Shown: positions 1 to 9,750 of the stretch, in pieces
Layout: each line of letters opens with the position of its first letter
Position numbering within the stretch: position 1 is the stretch's first letter
DNA from: Liolophura sinensis
Taxonomy: Eukaryota; Mollusca; Polyplacophora; Chitonida; Chitonidae
Assembly: GCF_032854445.1 (NCBI RefSeq)
Contig: NC_088307.1
Coordinates: 15,698,017-15,762,016, forward strand
Length of the DNA stretch: 64,000 bases
Direction of reading: 5' to 3'
Program-made: the position numbers and the translations under genes
Notes under the pieces: model-generated
Database searches by the model: none
The model's input: only the letters and a program-made list of their open reading frames with translations
Told to the model about the DNA's origin: nothing

Positions 1-665
1 CTCTGGCTGGTTTTCTGGCAGCTCAGTTTGGTGCACCCGAGCTATATTTCATGCTATTTGTGTGAACCATTGCATCGCTTGCGGTAGACCTCTTCATCAT
101 GGCAGATGTTTTACCACTGCTCGACGCAAGCTTGTCACTGGCCTAAGTTGGCTCATTCCGTTTCCTTAGGTTTGCCTCCAGCTCTTGGATGTGGTTCGTA
201 TGCGTTTATTTCTACAGGAAATCTCTTTCAGGTGGAATGGATAAGCAATCCTTTACGGTCCACATGCGTTGGTTTCCTTTTTTGTGTAGCAATAATTCCA
301 ATGTTCAGTAGCCATGGTGATCGCTCAGATCAAGATTCTGAGGCTGGTGAAAATGTTGAAGAACAAACGGCCACCTAATTTTACAGCCGCTACAAGGACC
401 CTCCACGATAACTGTCACATTAATGGCCGTGATGTATACGCTGTGTTTGGTTCTCTTCGTTATTCTCAGATGTTCAGGAATTTTTGTGGACTGGAAAATA
501 TAAGAAACACACATTCAGGTGCTATCTGCACTGGAAAAATCCACTCTCTTCTTCTACACGATTTCCAAATTTGTAAATCCGTTCATATACGCAATTCACA
601 ACCATGAGTTTCGTTTAGAATTAAAAAAAGATGCTCAAGATTTAAATTTTGAGTCCATTCCATGA
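1..665 (+). pseudogene. Rhodopsin-class GPCR, broken 3' part
   Basis: Pieces of a class A GPCR can be read in order but in different frames. Around 75-110 there is a TM3-end-like stretch (SLAVDLF, where AVDR[YF] is usual). Around 115-170 there is an ICL2/TM4-like stretch (ARRKLVTGLSWLI). TM5-like hydrophobic sequence lies near 260-305, and a basic third-loop stretch (QIKILRLVKMLKNKRP) at 325-378. A TM6-like segment lies near 422-500, and TM7 with the NPFIY motif near 565-610, followed by a charged tail and TGA at 663-665. At least three frame changes and stops are needed to link them, so it is a pseudogene or error-rich sequence. The 5' part lies outside the window. Ligand class cannot be told. 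Confidence 0.6.
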
Positions 666-2033
666 GGCTATTGACATAAACTTTGCATAGAAATATTCAC
701 TGGTTTGAGTTGAGTTTTCGGAAAGAGCCACGTCCTTTAAATGTGATTTGATTTATTAATGTGTATAATAATGTACATATTAATGAGGTTGTTTCTTTAA
801 TCAATTTACTTGGCCGTTACAGGACAATTATCAAGTCTTGTTTTCCGTGCTGTGGGCATACCGCTACGACTAGATCCTGGCAGAACAGACTTGCCTCCCC
901 TTTTGTAATTTCACAACGATATCGAGGATATATTGGATGTTTAATAGCTGAATTTGTCCACGTCGAAAGTCTCGCAAATCGGTCTCTGTTTGCAATGAAC
1001 TCGAAAGAACGCACGCATCGGTTGTGCAACACAGCTCCGATCGTTCCGAGACGAAAATATCCTTTGTTTATTTATGTGCTGAGGGGCCACAATTAAAGGT
1101 GTTTTCAGAATGGCCGAATATTGTATGTTATATTGATTCGATGTATTTATTTAAGTTTACAAATTACGATTCGGAAGAATTTGTGTAGTTTGCTAGAGCG
1201 TCAAGTCAGCCAGCTGGTCCCTTCGTCACCCTCAGCAAGGTTTGCCGCAACGATACAGCTCACCGTTTATACATCTTCAGGGTCACACGATATTTATAGA
1301 ATTTAAACAGGCCAAAAGACAGTCAGCCAGTCTTGTGCAGATTGTCGATTCTAGAGTTTTGCCAGTGTAAACCGCGTATGCTAAATACTCAACAAGAAAT
1401 GTTTTTATGAACTCGTGTTTCGCCGTCTTCTCAGAACATACATATGCGAACATACTTGATGTATATCAACAGTCAAGGAAGATCGAACTGAGAAATTCTC
1501 TTAATAATAATACAGTAATAATGAGGTGAACAGGTCAGCGGAAGATTGGCCCGGTGAGTACATGAAATGCAGGAGGACTGAAAGTATCATATTTAAGAGA
1601 ACTGAAATTAACCTTGTTACAAATAATCAGGACTGACGTCAGATTTAAGCCTAATTTCACGTTACATCATTAATGTTGTCGTCTTGTGTGATGTGTTTCT
1701 ATAATACTTTTATGTAGATATATTATATAATACATTTCTGCACTACTTCTTTATGTAAGTATACCATGTACCCACAGTACTGTTATTGCATCGATTGTCT
1801 TTTGAAATTGCTACTGACTATTAAGACTACGTAGGGTAAGCTATAATTGTACTTTCAGATGGCTACTAACTTTGATCCTCAATATTTTGTACACATGAAA
1901 GACTGTCGGATTCACATAAGCTACATAAAGCTGAGCTGATTTACGTGAAATCGCCCGTTATTTAAAGGAAAGAAGAGCAGAAAAATGATCATTGATTTGA
2001 GTCCAGTGAAAACTGTCGCTACAACTATATTAG
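666..2033. other. Intergenic, no gene recognised
   Basis: AT-rich sequence between the GPCR remnant and the Polinton. Small open frames at 761-1096 and 1121-1306 show no recognisable domain or splice context. I see no repeat array or RNA gene here. Confidence 0.5.
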
Positions 2034-2039
2034 TGCAAT

Positions 2040-2297
2040 AGTAGTATATGCAATAGGGGTTCTGGCACACTCCCCTCCCCCTCCCCTCCCTTGGAGCCCT
2101 CCCCATAACAAATAGAGGCTCCCAACCCCCATTCCCTGAACACCCACCACTTGGCAAATAGGGGCTCCCAGCCCCATCTCGAGGCCTATACACACTATAG
2201 GTTCTGGCGCACGCCCACCCCCCCCCCCCCCTTGGGGCCCTCCCCAGAACAAATAGAGGCTCCCAGCCCCTTCCCGTGTCGCAGTTAGACACATCGG
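2040..2297. repeat. Polinton left terminal inverted repeat
   Basis: Reverse complement of the right end at about 15531-15769 with small differences. It is C-rich (a poly-C run at about 2219-2232) and contains internal subrepeats: the block with AACAAATAGAGGCTCCCA occurs near 2107 and 2250, and a related AAATAGGGGCTCCCAGCCCC near 2156. The TIR boundary inside the element is approximate. Confidence 0.88.
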
Positions 2298-2347
2298 TTT
2301 TTCGGTCTATCCCCCACCGAAACACGTACCAGAACGACAAAACAAAC

Positions 2348-3271
2348 ATGGCGTCTAATGTCATCTTCGACTGCGCTGAGCTCATCGCCGCTTGCGAGCC
2401 GCCAAGGCCTCCGGCAAGCTGCTTTCGACGGTCTTCTCGATTGAAACCTCTGCCCGCCCGGGCCCCAACGGTACGAAGTACATGGGGCTCCACGCCGCCA
2501 CCCCCAGGCAAGAAGGGGCGGCTGATGGTGCGAGTTCTCAAGGAGAAGCACGTCGGCCAAATCCCACCCCTGGAGAACACGAAGGCCCACCGCTAACGCC
2601 ACCCCCACTCTCAATGTGCAGCTATACAAGGACCGCGTCGAGACAGACGACCAAGGCGGCTCCTTTGAGCCCTGCCCGGCGGCGACCAGAAGTCCGAGTA
2701 CTTCCGCGTCCGCCAGTTCGTCGATGAATCCTTCAACGCGACGATGAAGGAACGCCTAACCGACGGGACCATCATCCTCCGGGATGCTCGCCGCAAGGAC
2801 TATCCGCCCGGCGTGATTGTCGTGCCCAACACCACGACCGTCCCGCTCTTCCAGACCCACGTGTCGATGGAGGCTAAGATGGATCCCGGTACAGAGCTGG
2901 CGAATCCGATCTGCCGCACGAACATGAAGTTCGACAAGGACACGGGTCTCCCCAAAAAGGCCACATTCTTCGACTACACGAAGGCCCACCGCGACGCCAA
3001 GACCGACAAGCGCACCTATGAGCCTTTAACCTTTGACGGCCACCCGGTGACGGCGCACAATGTCCACCTCATCCGCTCCCACTCGGTCTTCAGCGGCATC
3101 GTCAATATGAACGCCGTCTGCGCCTCGAACATGGGCCTCTTCATTCCCTCAGAGATGGAGGTGGTCATCGTGGAGCCGCCCGCCAGCCACAGTATCACGG
3201 TCCACGACGTCTTCGAGCTCGACGACGGCGACACCGCAGCCAGCCGCCGTATCACCAAGGGGGGTTGCTAG
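2348..3271 (+). pseudogene. Polinton unknown protein (leftmost gene), frameshifted
   Basis: The reading begins MASNVIFDCAELIAACEPP at 2348, just inside the left TIR, changes frame several times between about 2400 and 2740, and is open from 2744 to the stop at 3271. The open 175-residue C-terminal part is soluble, with no membrane segment, and includes DGTIILRDARRKDYPPG and NVHLIRSHSVFSGIV. A continuous version would be about 300 residues. I do not recognise a domain. Position next to the TIR and high GC match the rest of the element. A replication or DNA-binding accessory is possible but unsupported. Confidence 0.6.
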
Positions 3272-3289
3272 CGCAAAAAATCCGAAGCT

Positions 3290-3378
3290 CGCCGTTAAGA
3301 TGGTGATTAATTGGTAACAGGTTGAGCTATAAACCAGGCCTTTTTGGACCAGGGTTCGAGCCCCACACTGGGCACCTC
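3290..3378 (+). other. tRNA-like segment between convergent Polinton genes
   Basis: This intergenic stretch carries a good internal box B (GGTTCGAGCCC at 3353-3363), and upstream a D-arm-like TGGTGATTAATTGGTAACAGG and a short GGTT/AACC hairpin that could mimic an anticodon arm. The acceptor stem does not pair convincingly, so this is not a confident tRNA gene. It may be a tRNA relic or a chance box B. Confidence 0.3.
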
Positions 3379-3387
3379 CCCAGAACA

Positions 3388-4110
3388 TCATTCGGAAAGA
3401 GCGTTTATCAGCTCTTGCCGAGCTAGTTTTCGGCCGCGATCTATAAGCTGTTTTTTCGTGCTTTCATCAATCTCTACGGCCTTGAATGCCTTACGAGACT
3501 TGGCGCGTATCTCCTGCTTCAGATCAGAGTAGTTCTTGAGCTCCTGAACGATTTGCTTGAACTCCACGTCTGAAAAAACACCATCAGATAATGCCGTAGA
3601 TACCTGAGCACGGATGCTGTTAAGTTTGGCCTCAGCCAACAGCCGTATATCGTTATGTTTCTTGGCCTTTGCGTGAAGCCGGCGGCTAACGAATTTTCCG
3701 GCGACATTTAAGACACCGCAAGCTAGGGCCGCAGTTTCCATGGCCAAGACAGCAGGGGCTGCAATTATTGTTGTGAGTAGTCCCACGTCTGCAACCCCTA
3801 ATCCCAAACCGGCCGTGAGCAAGGCCGAATCAAGGGCCTCGGCGGACAAGACACCACGCCGGTACTTTTTGTACAAGGCCCGGCGGAGATCTCGCTCAGA
3901 TTCAAGCTGCCTCTGTATTTCGCTGATATACAGCAGGCGATGGGCGTGCGCCACGCCCTCCGGCGGCGCGGTCGCGGCCAAGGGGTTTTCAACCATAATC
4001 GTCGGCGCGGTCGGGGCCAAGGGGGGGTCATCCGTAATCGTCGGCAAGGAGTCTTCATCCGTGATCGTTGGGTACAGTCGCCCCATATTGTCCGTCCTAC
4101 GAATCAACAA
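3388..4110 (-). CDS. Polinton unknown membrane protein (240 aa)
   Basis: Open frame of 240 residues. The N-terminal ~50 residues are a low-complexity acidic/proline repeat (TITDEDSLP, TITDDPPLA). Residues ~60-90 are a charged helix (SEIQRQLESERDLRRALYKKY). Residues ~96-140 are strongly hydrophobic and Gly/Ala-rich, enough for one long or two short membrane segments. The C-terminal ~100 residues are a charged helical region. Translation may start at Met9 (MGRLYPTI) rather than Met1. It is convergent with the leftmost gene and followed upstream by two more minus genes. Function unknown; I recall similar unnamed proteins from invertebrate Polintons, which a search should confirm. A virion membrane or minor structural role is only inference. 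Confidence 0.65.
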   Translation of the reverse strand: MLIRRTDNMGRLYPTITDEDSLPTITDDPPLAPTAPTIMVENPLAATAPPEGVAHAHRLLYISEIQRQLESERDLRRALYKKYRRGVLSAEALDSALLTAGLGLGVADVGLLTTIIAAPAVLAMETAALACGVLNVAGKFVSRRLHAKAKKHNDIRLLAEAKLNSIRAQVSTALSDGVFSDVEFKQIVQELKNYSDLKQEIRAKSRKAFKAVEIDESTKKQLIDRGRKLARQELINALSE

Positions 4111-4197
4111 CGTCGGTTAGCTCTAAATTGTCATCGGGATTACTAACACGAAAGCGGTGAAGGCCTATGCCGCACTCTAAATTGATTGCATCGAGAT

Positions 4198-4923
4198 TTA
4201 AAACGCCCCCCACGACGACTCGTATATCCTCGAGAAAGCTCCGATGACTGGGTCGCCCTGGGCCGGTAATTTGATCATAAGTCTGAGATCCTTTGTATCG
4301 TGCTCCGCAGGCCACATTATTCTCACCCCGGTAATCAAAGTGCAACGGCGACTGCCCGCGCCAAGTATGAGGTCGAAGATAAGTATAGATCCAGGGTTTA
4401 GTAGTAGTGCGGCCTTAAAATCGGTTTGCGCGGTAAGACGCACGGGCTCTGCCAGCCCCGACATTAGTACAAAGCGGCCTCTTCTGTCCCAATCTAGATA
4501 ACAGCTGCCGGCTGGTACGTACGACACGAAATAGTTTCCGGAGTTGAAAACTTTTTTCACATGGGCCCTAGTGGCCTGGACCGACATCGGGGTCACCTTC
4601 ACATCTATCAACCAATCGGGGTCGCGAGCTCTGGCAAGAACAAAGCGGTCTTCAAAGCGAATTAAAGAGAGTTTTTGTTCTTCAATCACCTCAGACGGCG
4701 ACCTGCGCTCTTGCTCTACAGAGGATGAGACATCTTCAAAGGAAGGAAACGTGGTGGGTTCTGCTTGCCCTTCCGCAATCTTTTTGCGGTTGTACTTGCC
4801 ACTTTGAAACTGGAAGGCGTATATTTTACCTTCCTGGCCTTGAAGTTCGAACTCCGACACATCAGCCAAGTCGCTTAAAGACAGGCACGCAGATCTGGGA
4901 CCGGCTGCGTCAACCATACTCAT
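4198..4923 (-). CDS. Polinton unknown protein (241 aa)
   Basis: Intact 241-residue frame with no membrane segment or signal peptide. It is predicted mostly beta plus acidic linkers (residues ~60-85, SFEDVSSSVEQERRSPSEVI). The second half has alternating hydrophobic stretches (LLLNPGSILIFDLILG, RRCTLITGVRIMW) compatible with a jelly-roll or other beta fold. The start codon overlaps the 3' end of the next upstream gene by 14 nt, suggesting co-transcription. I do not recognise the family; a minor capsid or virion protein is a guess. Confidence 0.6.
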   Translation of the reverse strand: MSMVDAAGPRSACLSLSDLADVSEFELQGQEGKIYAFQFQSGKYNRKKIAEGQAEPTTFPSFEDVSSSVEQERRSPSEVIEEQKLSLIRFEDRFVLARARDPDWLIDVKVTPMSVQATRAHVKKVFNSGNYFVSYVPAGSCYLDWDRRGRFVLMSGLAEPVRLTAQTDFKAALLLNPGSILIFDLILGAGSRRCTLITGVRIMWPAEHDTKDLRLMIKLPAQGDPVIGAFSRIYESSWGAF

Positions 4924-5506
4924 GCGTTATATAGTCGGCGGGCAAGGCTTTGTACTGTGGGTTGGGAAATGAAACCGTCTTCCCGCAGTTAATCCCTTCA
5001 CCAGTCAAGGCGATGGCTGTAAGTAGTGTGGAACCGCAACCGAAATCTGAGGTTATTCTCACATTTTCTGAGGTGCTCAGTTCATCTAAATGCACGAAGA
5101 CTTCTTTGTGTGAGACCAAGTTAGGTAACTCTTCACCCTCCCCCCCCCCCCCCCCCATGGACGTCATCCCGTCGGAGAACCCCAAGATGGGGGCAAGCTC
5201 TTGGAGTATTATGAATGTATTTCTAGGGAGGGTAAGAACTAAGCGGCCCGTGGCTTCATTCAATCCCAGAGAAACACCATGCGGGCGGAATGTGTCCTTG
5301 TCCAGCGTACAGACAATATAGTAGCCCGTCGGCACTTCAACACGTTTGCCCTCAAGCAAGAAGCCCACTCCGGAGGGGATATTCACCCAGTTCGGGTAGA
5401 ATGTTATCTCGCGAAGGGCGGCTTTAAAGCCGCCGTCGAGGTTGTTAAGTGCATGAGGCAGCGTGTGCTGTGCCCCATTTAGAATGTCAGTCAATGTGAT
5501 AAACAT
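4910..5506 (-). CDS. Polinton unknown protein, possible minor capsid
   Basis: 198 residues from the preferred start Met at 5506 (MFITLTDILNGAQ). The frame extends to a Met at 5554, but the extra residues overlap the divergent gene at 5517. The protein has a membrane-free, beta-rich look. A Gly/Glu tract (GGGGGEGEEL) corresponds to a poly-C run at about 5148-5157. Phrases such as LREITFYPNWVNI and GYYIVCTLDKDTF resemble structural-type virion proteins, but I cannot name the family. The start codons of this gene and the plus-strand gene at 5517 are only 10 bp apart. Confidence 0.6.
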   Translation of the reverse strand: MFITLTDILNGAQHTLPHALNNLDGGFKAALREITFYPNWVNIPSGVGFLLEGKRVEVPTGYYIVCTLDKDTFRPHGVSLGLNEATGRLVLTLPRNTFIILQELAPILGFSDGMTSMGGGGGEGEELPNLVSHKEVFVHLDELSTSENVRITSDFGCGSTLLTAIALTGEGINCGKTVSFPNPQYKALPADYITHEYG

Positions 5507-5516
5507 CTTAGCCACG

Positions 5517-6783
5517 ATGAACAGCGAGGCATACAAGTTCAATAGAGAGGCCACTTACAAGGCCGGGGCATTTCATAGTATCCAAACCCACGCAGAGCAG
5601 CTCACGCGATTTGACATCTACATCGATGAAAAGAAGGCCTTTCAAGTCCAGTTCACAGATGTGTTGGCCAAGTACCGGCTGCCAAAGATAACCAGCAATG
5701 ACATTGTTCAGGCCTGGAACACCAATCCAATGCAATTCTGGCAGAACCAAGTGAACTTCGCGGTCTGGTGCGCAACCACGGGCTGTGGCGTCTCTGCAAA
5801 AGACCATCTTCTCGCCCCCGACCAACGAATAAGGGCCCTATACACGTTCCATGTGTATTACCAAGTTAGGCGGATCTTGGAAGAGATTCAGCCCCCCCCC
5901 CCCCCCTGCCGCAAGACAGAGCGTGGGCAACATTCAAACACCCCTACGACGAGAGGGCCTATGAGAGGATTTGTAGGGAGTTCCCCGTAGATGTGCACAC
6001 AGACTGGAGGCGCAGGGGGGTGAATCACGGCCTCGGAGTGGCATATTACTATGTTACGAGAACGGGCTACAGTCCAATTGGCGATGGGAACTTCGATCCG
6101 AGCAGGATGTCGTTCTCTAGAAAGCCTACAGCGCTCCACGTCGACTACATTGAGCAGGACGATGAGGAGGCTTGGGCGTCGTTCATTGTCGACAAATCCC
6201 AAGGATTCACGCAGCCGAGCGTAAAGCGCCTAAACGATTCAATCCGGACATACGTGTGGGCTATTCTAGGCGCCCAAGCGCAAACAAGGGCGCGTATTCT
6301 AGGCATGGGCACAGCCTTCGACGCGCAAAAACAGTTTGCCGCGAACGTTGAAGACGCTATTTCCTCTCCGATCGACTTTCCGTCTGCTATCAAACGCTAC
6401 CAGGACGTGCTACAGTATGCCGGGAGCGCTGTAGACTTTGTGTATGGCATAGGCCTATATATGGCCCCCAGCGACATGCTTCTGCAGATCGGTCATGTGG
6501 CGAACTACAACAACAAAATCGTCGTGGCCACAGAGGACCAGAAGCTAGGCGCCAATGAGGGTGTGAACGCTAAAGTGCCGCCCACTTTGCACAAGCGCGG
6601 ACCTTCCCACGGGATCGTTGAGCCACAAGAAAGCGCCCCACCACCCACCACGCGCGTTGCAGCCGCCGGAGGCGCTGAAGAACCCCTATTTCCAAAGCAT
6701 TTCCGAATCACGATGCGGAGAAGACAACCATCGTCGTCGCTGGGGTTGGTATCGGCTTACTGCTGCTGTGGACTATGCGTTAA
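5517..6783 (+). pseudogene. Polinton unknown protein with C-terminal membrane anchor, frameshifted
   Basis: Begins MNSEAYKFNREATYKAG. The frame shifts at the poly-C run near 5891-5905, continues open from about 5993, and shifts again between about 6600 and 6700. The end carries a single hydrophobic segment (TTIVVAGVGIGLLLLWTM) and TAA at 6781-6783. An intact version would be about 420 residues. The body is helical and well conserved in character (RTYVWAILGAQAQTRARILG). It overlaps the convergent minus gene by about 27 bp. Role unknown; a large tail-anchored protein of this kind could be a virion component. The homopolymer-associated break could be an assembly error. Confidence 0.65.
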
Positions 6784-8064
6784 ATACTTACGAACAGCCA
6801 CGAGCATTAGGCCACCTACTGCGACGACTAGAGCCCAGACATTATCGGTCAGCCACCCAGCCGCTTTCCCGAGAAGGTTCAGTAGCCAGGACACGATACT
6901 GCCAATAATACCCGGAAACGCAGCGGCGGCCTTCCCAGCCAGCTTACCAAGGGCGCGCGCCAGGGACTGGAGATGCTTTTTCACCCATTCTTTAAGACCA
7001 CGCCCGTCGGATGGAGGTGGTGTTGGCTGGATGCCCCCGCCGGACCCGCCAGTCAGCGCCAACTTTATCGCTAGCCCCAGTATCGAGATCGCCATCCCAA
7101 TTGCCGTGAGAATGGAGACCACGCTTATTCCCTGCTCCCGGAAGAGGGTGCGGACGCGCTCGGCCAGAGTGGTATCCTTGTGTAGGATGCGATCGATCGT
7201 CTGCTTGATGCGGCGTATTTGCGTGCACAGGGCTTCGGCCGTTAAAGAGACTGCTTCGAGCCGGGCCACCCTCTCGTCCTCGAGATTCCTTATCCGGTCT
7301 TCTATCCGGCGCCGGGAGAATTCATCAGTGGCCTCCTCCAACTTCTGTTTTTGTTTTGCGATGTCCTTATCGAGACTTGACAGCTTGGCAAGGTTATTCG
7401 CGTGTTCGCCTTCCGAGGTCTGCAGTGCCCTGTCAAGTCCCAGAAGTTCTCGCATGGGAAGAGGAGGGTCGTTTATCGTTTCAAGAGCCCGCCCGACCTC
7501 ACTATCCGTCAAGCTTGTTTCCAGTGTGTGGATAGCATCAGAGGCCTTTTTCGCTGTTCGGTGTAAATCCTCCAGCGGTATGGTTTCTGACTCGGCGGTC
7601 GCGGCACCGAGTTCTGAACTCGCTTTCCCCAGAGCTGCGGCTTCTTTCGGATGCAACAACAATGTCGGTTCTCTTCTGTTCCAGTCTGTAAAGCCCAGCA
7701 CCAGTTTAATAGCATCACCCACTCCTTTTTGGCTGGCAATTGATGATGAGGTCCACCTTGGGGTAATCCTTGATTCGCACTTTCCCTTCGCTAATCTCAA
7801 AATTCATGTAATGGCGTGTGAGACTTTTGGGGGTGAGTTTTACATCTCCTCCAAGTTGTTGTAATAATCATTAACGGCTTGCGCTAATAGCCTTCCTTCT
7901 GGGGATTTGAGGAACTCATCACCAAAGCTTTCTTGCTCGGGAACATTATTACCTGCAAGGAGAAGGGTCCGCTCGTCGTCGATGTTGTTCTCTTATCTGG
8001 CATCGTCTTGGGCGTTGTCCTCTCTGGCGTCGTACACCTGGTTATCAAAGTCATACTCTGCCAT
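6757..8064 (-). pseudogene. Polinton coiled-coil membrane protein, broken N-terminus
   Basis: The reading starts at the ATG at 8064 (MAEYDFDNQVYD), hits an in-frame TAA at 7995-7993, and continues with frame changes near 7865 and 7740. It is then open for about 310 residues to the end at 6757. The second half has a long coiled coil (about 7440-7180, e.g. SLDKDIAKQKQKLEEATDEF), then a transmembrane segment (SILTAIGMAISILGLAIKLA). A Gly/Pro linker and two further hydrophobic segments near the C-terminus follow. It diverges from the capsid gene with 43 bp between start codons. The nonsense codon plus two frameshifts argue for real decay. Function unknown. Confidence 0.65.
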
Positions 8065-8107
8065 AATCCTCGTATTGAACATTGCAAGGTATGCCTTTAA
8101 TACAACA

Positions 8108-9230
8108 ATGGATGCATACGGACGCAGTCTAAACCCTTTCAGAACACTCCGTAAGCCTCGGGGGGTACAAGGTGTACGGCAGTCCTTGGTCGTCACCAAC
8201 AACCCGAGTACTATCGACCAGAATCAACAACTCTTGGTCCGCTTCTCCAACCTCGGCGCAAATGACGTCATTGTACCCGGTACCGTGCGCTTGGCCTTCT
8301 CGATCACGATCAATTCATCCGACCCGAACGCCACAGTGGTCGGGAATCTCGGACGCGCAGTAGTCAAGAAAACCACGATCAAAATCAGCGGAAATGAGGT
8401 AATGTCCATCGACGACTCTGATGTGTTTCATTGCTACGGCGACTTATGGCTGACTAAAAACGAACGGCAGAATGCGGCCTACCAAGGCATCGGCAGCGAA
8501 AACATGCTTAAACTTCGAATCGAAGCGGAGGACGCAAGTGACGACGATGCTGGAGAAAAAGCCATCGCTTGCGCCTTTGGCAGCCGGTTCCACATCGCGC
8601 TAGACATTGAGCTTGTAGATAGCCACATGCCATTCTACCAGAGTGCCTTGGCCGACCGACAGGAGTACGAACTGACGTTCAACGATTACAGCCGGGTCAT
8701 CCAGGCAACAGACAATGCCGACGCGACTTACACCATCGACAACATCAGCCTGGAGTTTGATATGGTCACCGATGAGGACCTCGCTAGACAGATCCGCACC
8801 CAGTTTGCCGGAGGCGTCTCCATTCTGTATGATCGCGTCCTCCGCCACCGAAAGTTTGTGAAGGACAAGTCTGATACTCTCTGGAACATAAACCTGAACA
8901 CGCCCGCGAGAGCAATGAAGGGCATCCTCATGCTGTTCGAGACTAAAGGAACCCCGTGGAAGAGAAAGTCGGAATATTTCTACAACCCGAAGATCACCAA
9001 AGTGGAAGTCACAATAGAAGGGGTCCCCAATCAGCTGTACAGCCAGGGCATGCGGGTATACCAGCAATGGGGCGAAGTCCAGAGGTTCTTCGCCAGCTCA
9101 CCCCTATGGAAGCGGGACCCTGAGGTGGCCAGGGTCGTTAAAGACTTAGGCCTGGCAGACGTTTCCCTGGAAGAGTTCTTGACGCACAACCACGCCTTCT
9201 GGCTCGACCTTCGCCCAAGCGACGATGGTG
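8108..9230 (+). CDS. mcp: Polinton major capsid-like protein, C-terminally truncated
   Basis: The frame opens at MDAYGRSLNPFRTLRKPRGV and stays open for about 370 residues. It is beta-rich, with the pattern VPGTVRLAFSITI then a KISGNEV strand typical of double jelly-roll capsid proteins, and a position directly before the ATPase as expected for the morphogenesis module. Near 9220-9235 the capsid-like sequence stops and the same frame runs into out-of-frame ATPase DNA, ending at 9280. The real C-terminus appears to have been removed by a deletion that also took the ATPase start. The assignment to the capsid rests on fold character and gene order, not a search. Confidence 0.68.
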
Positions 9231-9712
9231 CCTTTCCGCGGTTTCTTTCATCACATTGTGATCCTGTGCCCCACTCTTAAGCATAACGATGGATACTGTC
9301 TGACCCTAAGGTCTATTGTTTTGATCCCGGCGAGCGGCTCAACGACTGTCTGAGAGCTTTCTACAGATTGTTTGAGGGGGAGCCCACCTTATACATCATC
9401 GATGATTGTAGCGCGTTGGAGGCGATGAAGAAGAAACAAAAAATGCTGTCATTCATGGCTTTCTCGGGCCGTCATGCAAAGCAAAGCGTCTGGGTCCTCA
9501 CTCAGAAATAGAACGCCGTCCTCAAAGACTTTCGCGAGCAGACAAGGTGGGTGGCTTTATTCCACTGCAAAGATCGGCACTCGTTCAACGAATGCCTGGA
9601 GGAGAACCACATAATCGAGGCCGAGAGCGAAAAGGCAGAAGTTCGACAGAAGATCAAGAACAATCCGCAATCTAAGCTCCTGCTAATGACTGATACGCTT
9701 GCCCACATCTAA
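9231..9712 (+). pseudogene. atp: Polinton packaging ATPase (FtsK/HerA-like), 5'-truncated
   Basis: The reading begins abruptly near 9231 with FFHHIVILCPTLKHND. The Walker B-like segment follows (TLYIIDDCSALE at about 9390-9425), then a sensor-like GRHAKQSVWVLTQ. There is an in-frame TAG at 9509-9511 and a continued frame to TAA at 9710-9712. The Walker A P-loop expected upstream is absent because the junction with the capsid gene removes it. A further frame change lies near 9290-9310. Such ATPases drive DNA into capsids in Polintons and related viruses; this copy cannot be functional. Confidence 0.75.
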
Positions 9713-9750
9713 GATTATATATTAGACGTAGACGCCCCTACGTATGAAGC

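Noticed and set aside
6757..7864. C-terminal half of the plus-strand frame 5993-7864
   Set aside because: Beyond the frameshift near 6600-6700 it is the antisense of the minus-strand coiled-coil gene; the real plus gene ends at 6783.
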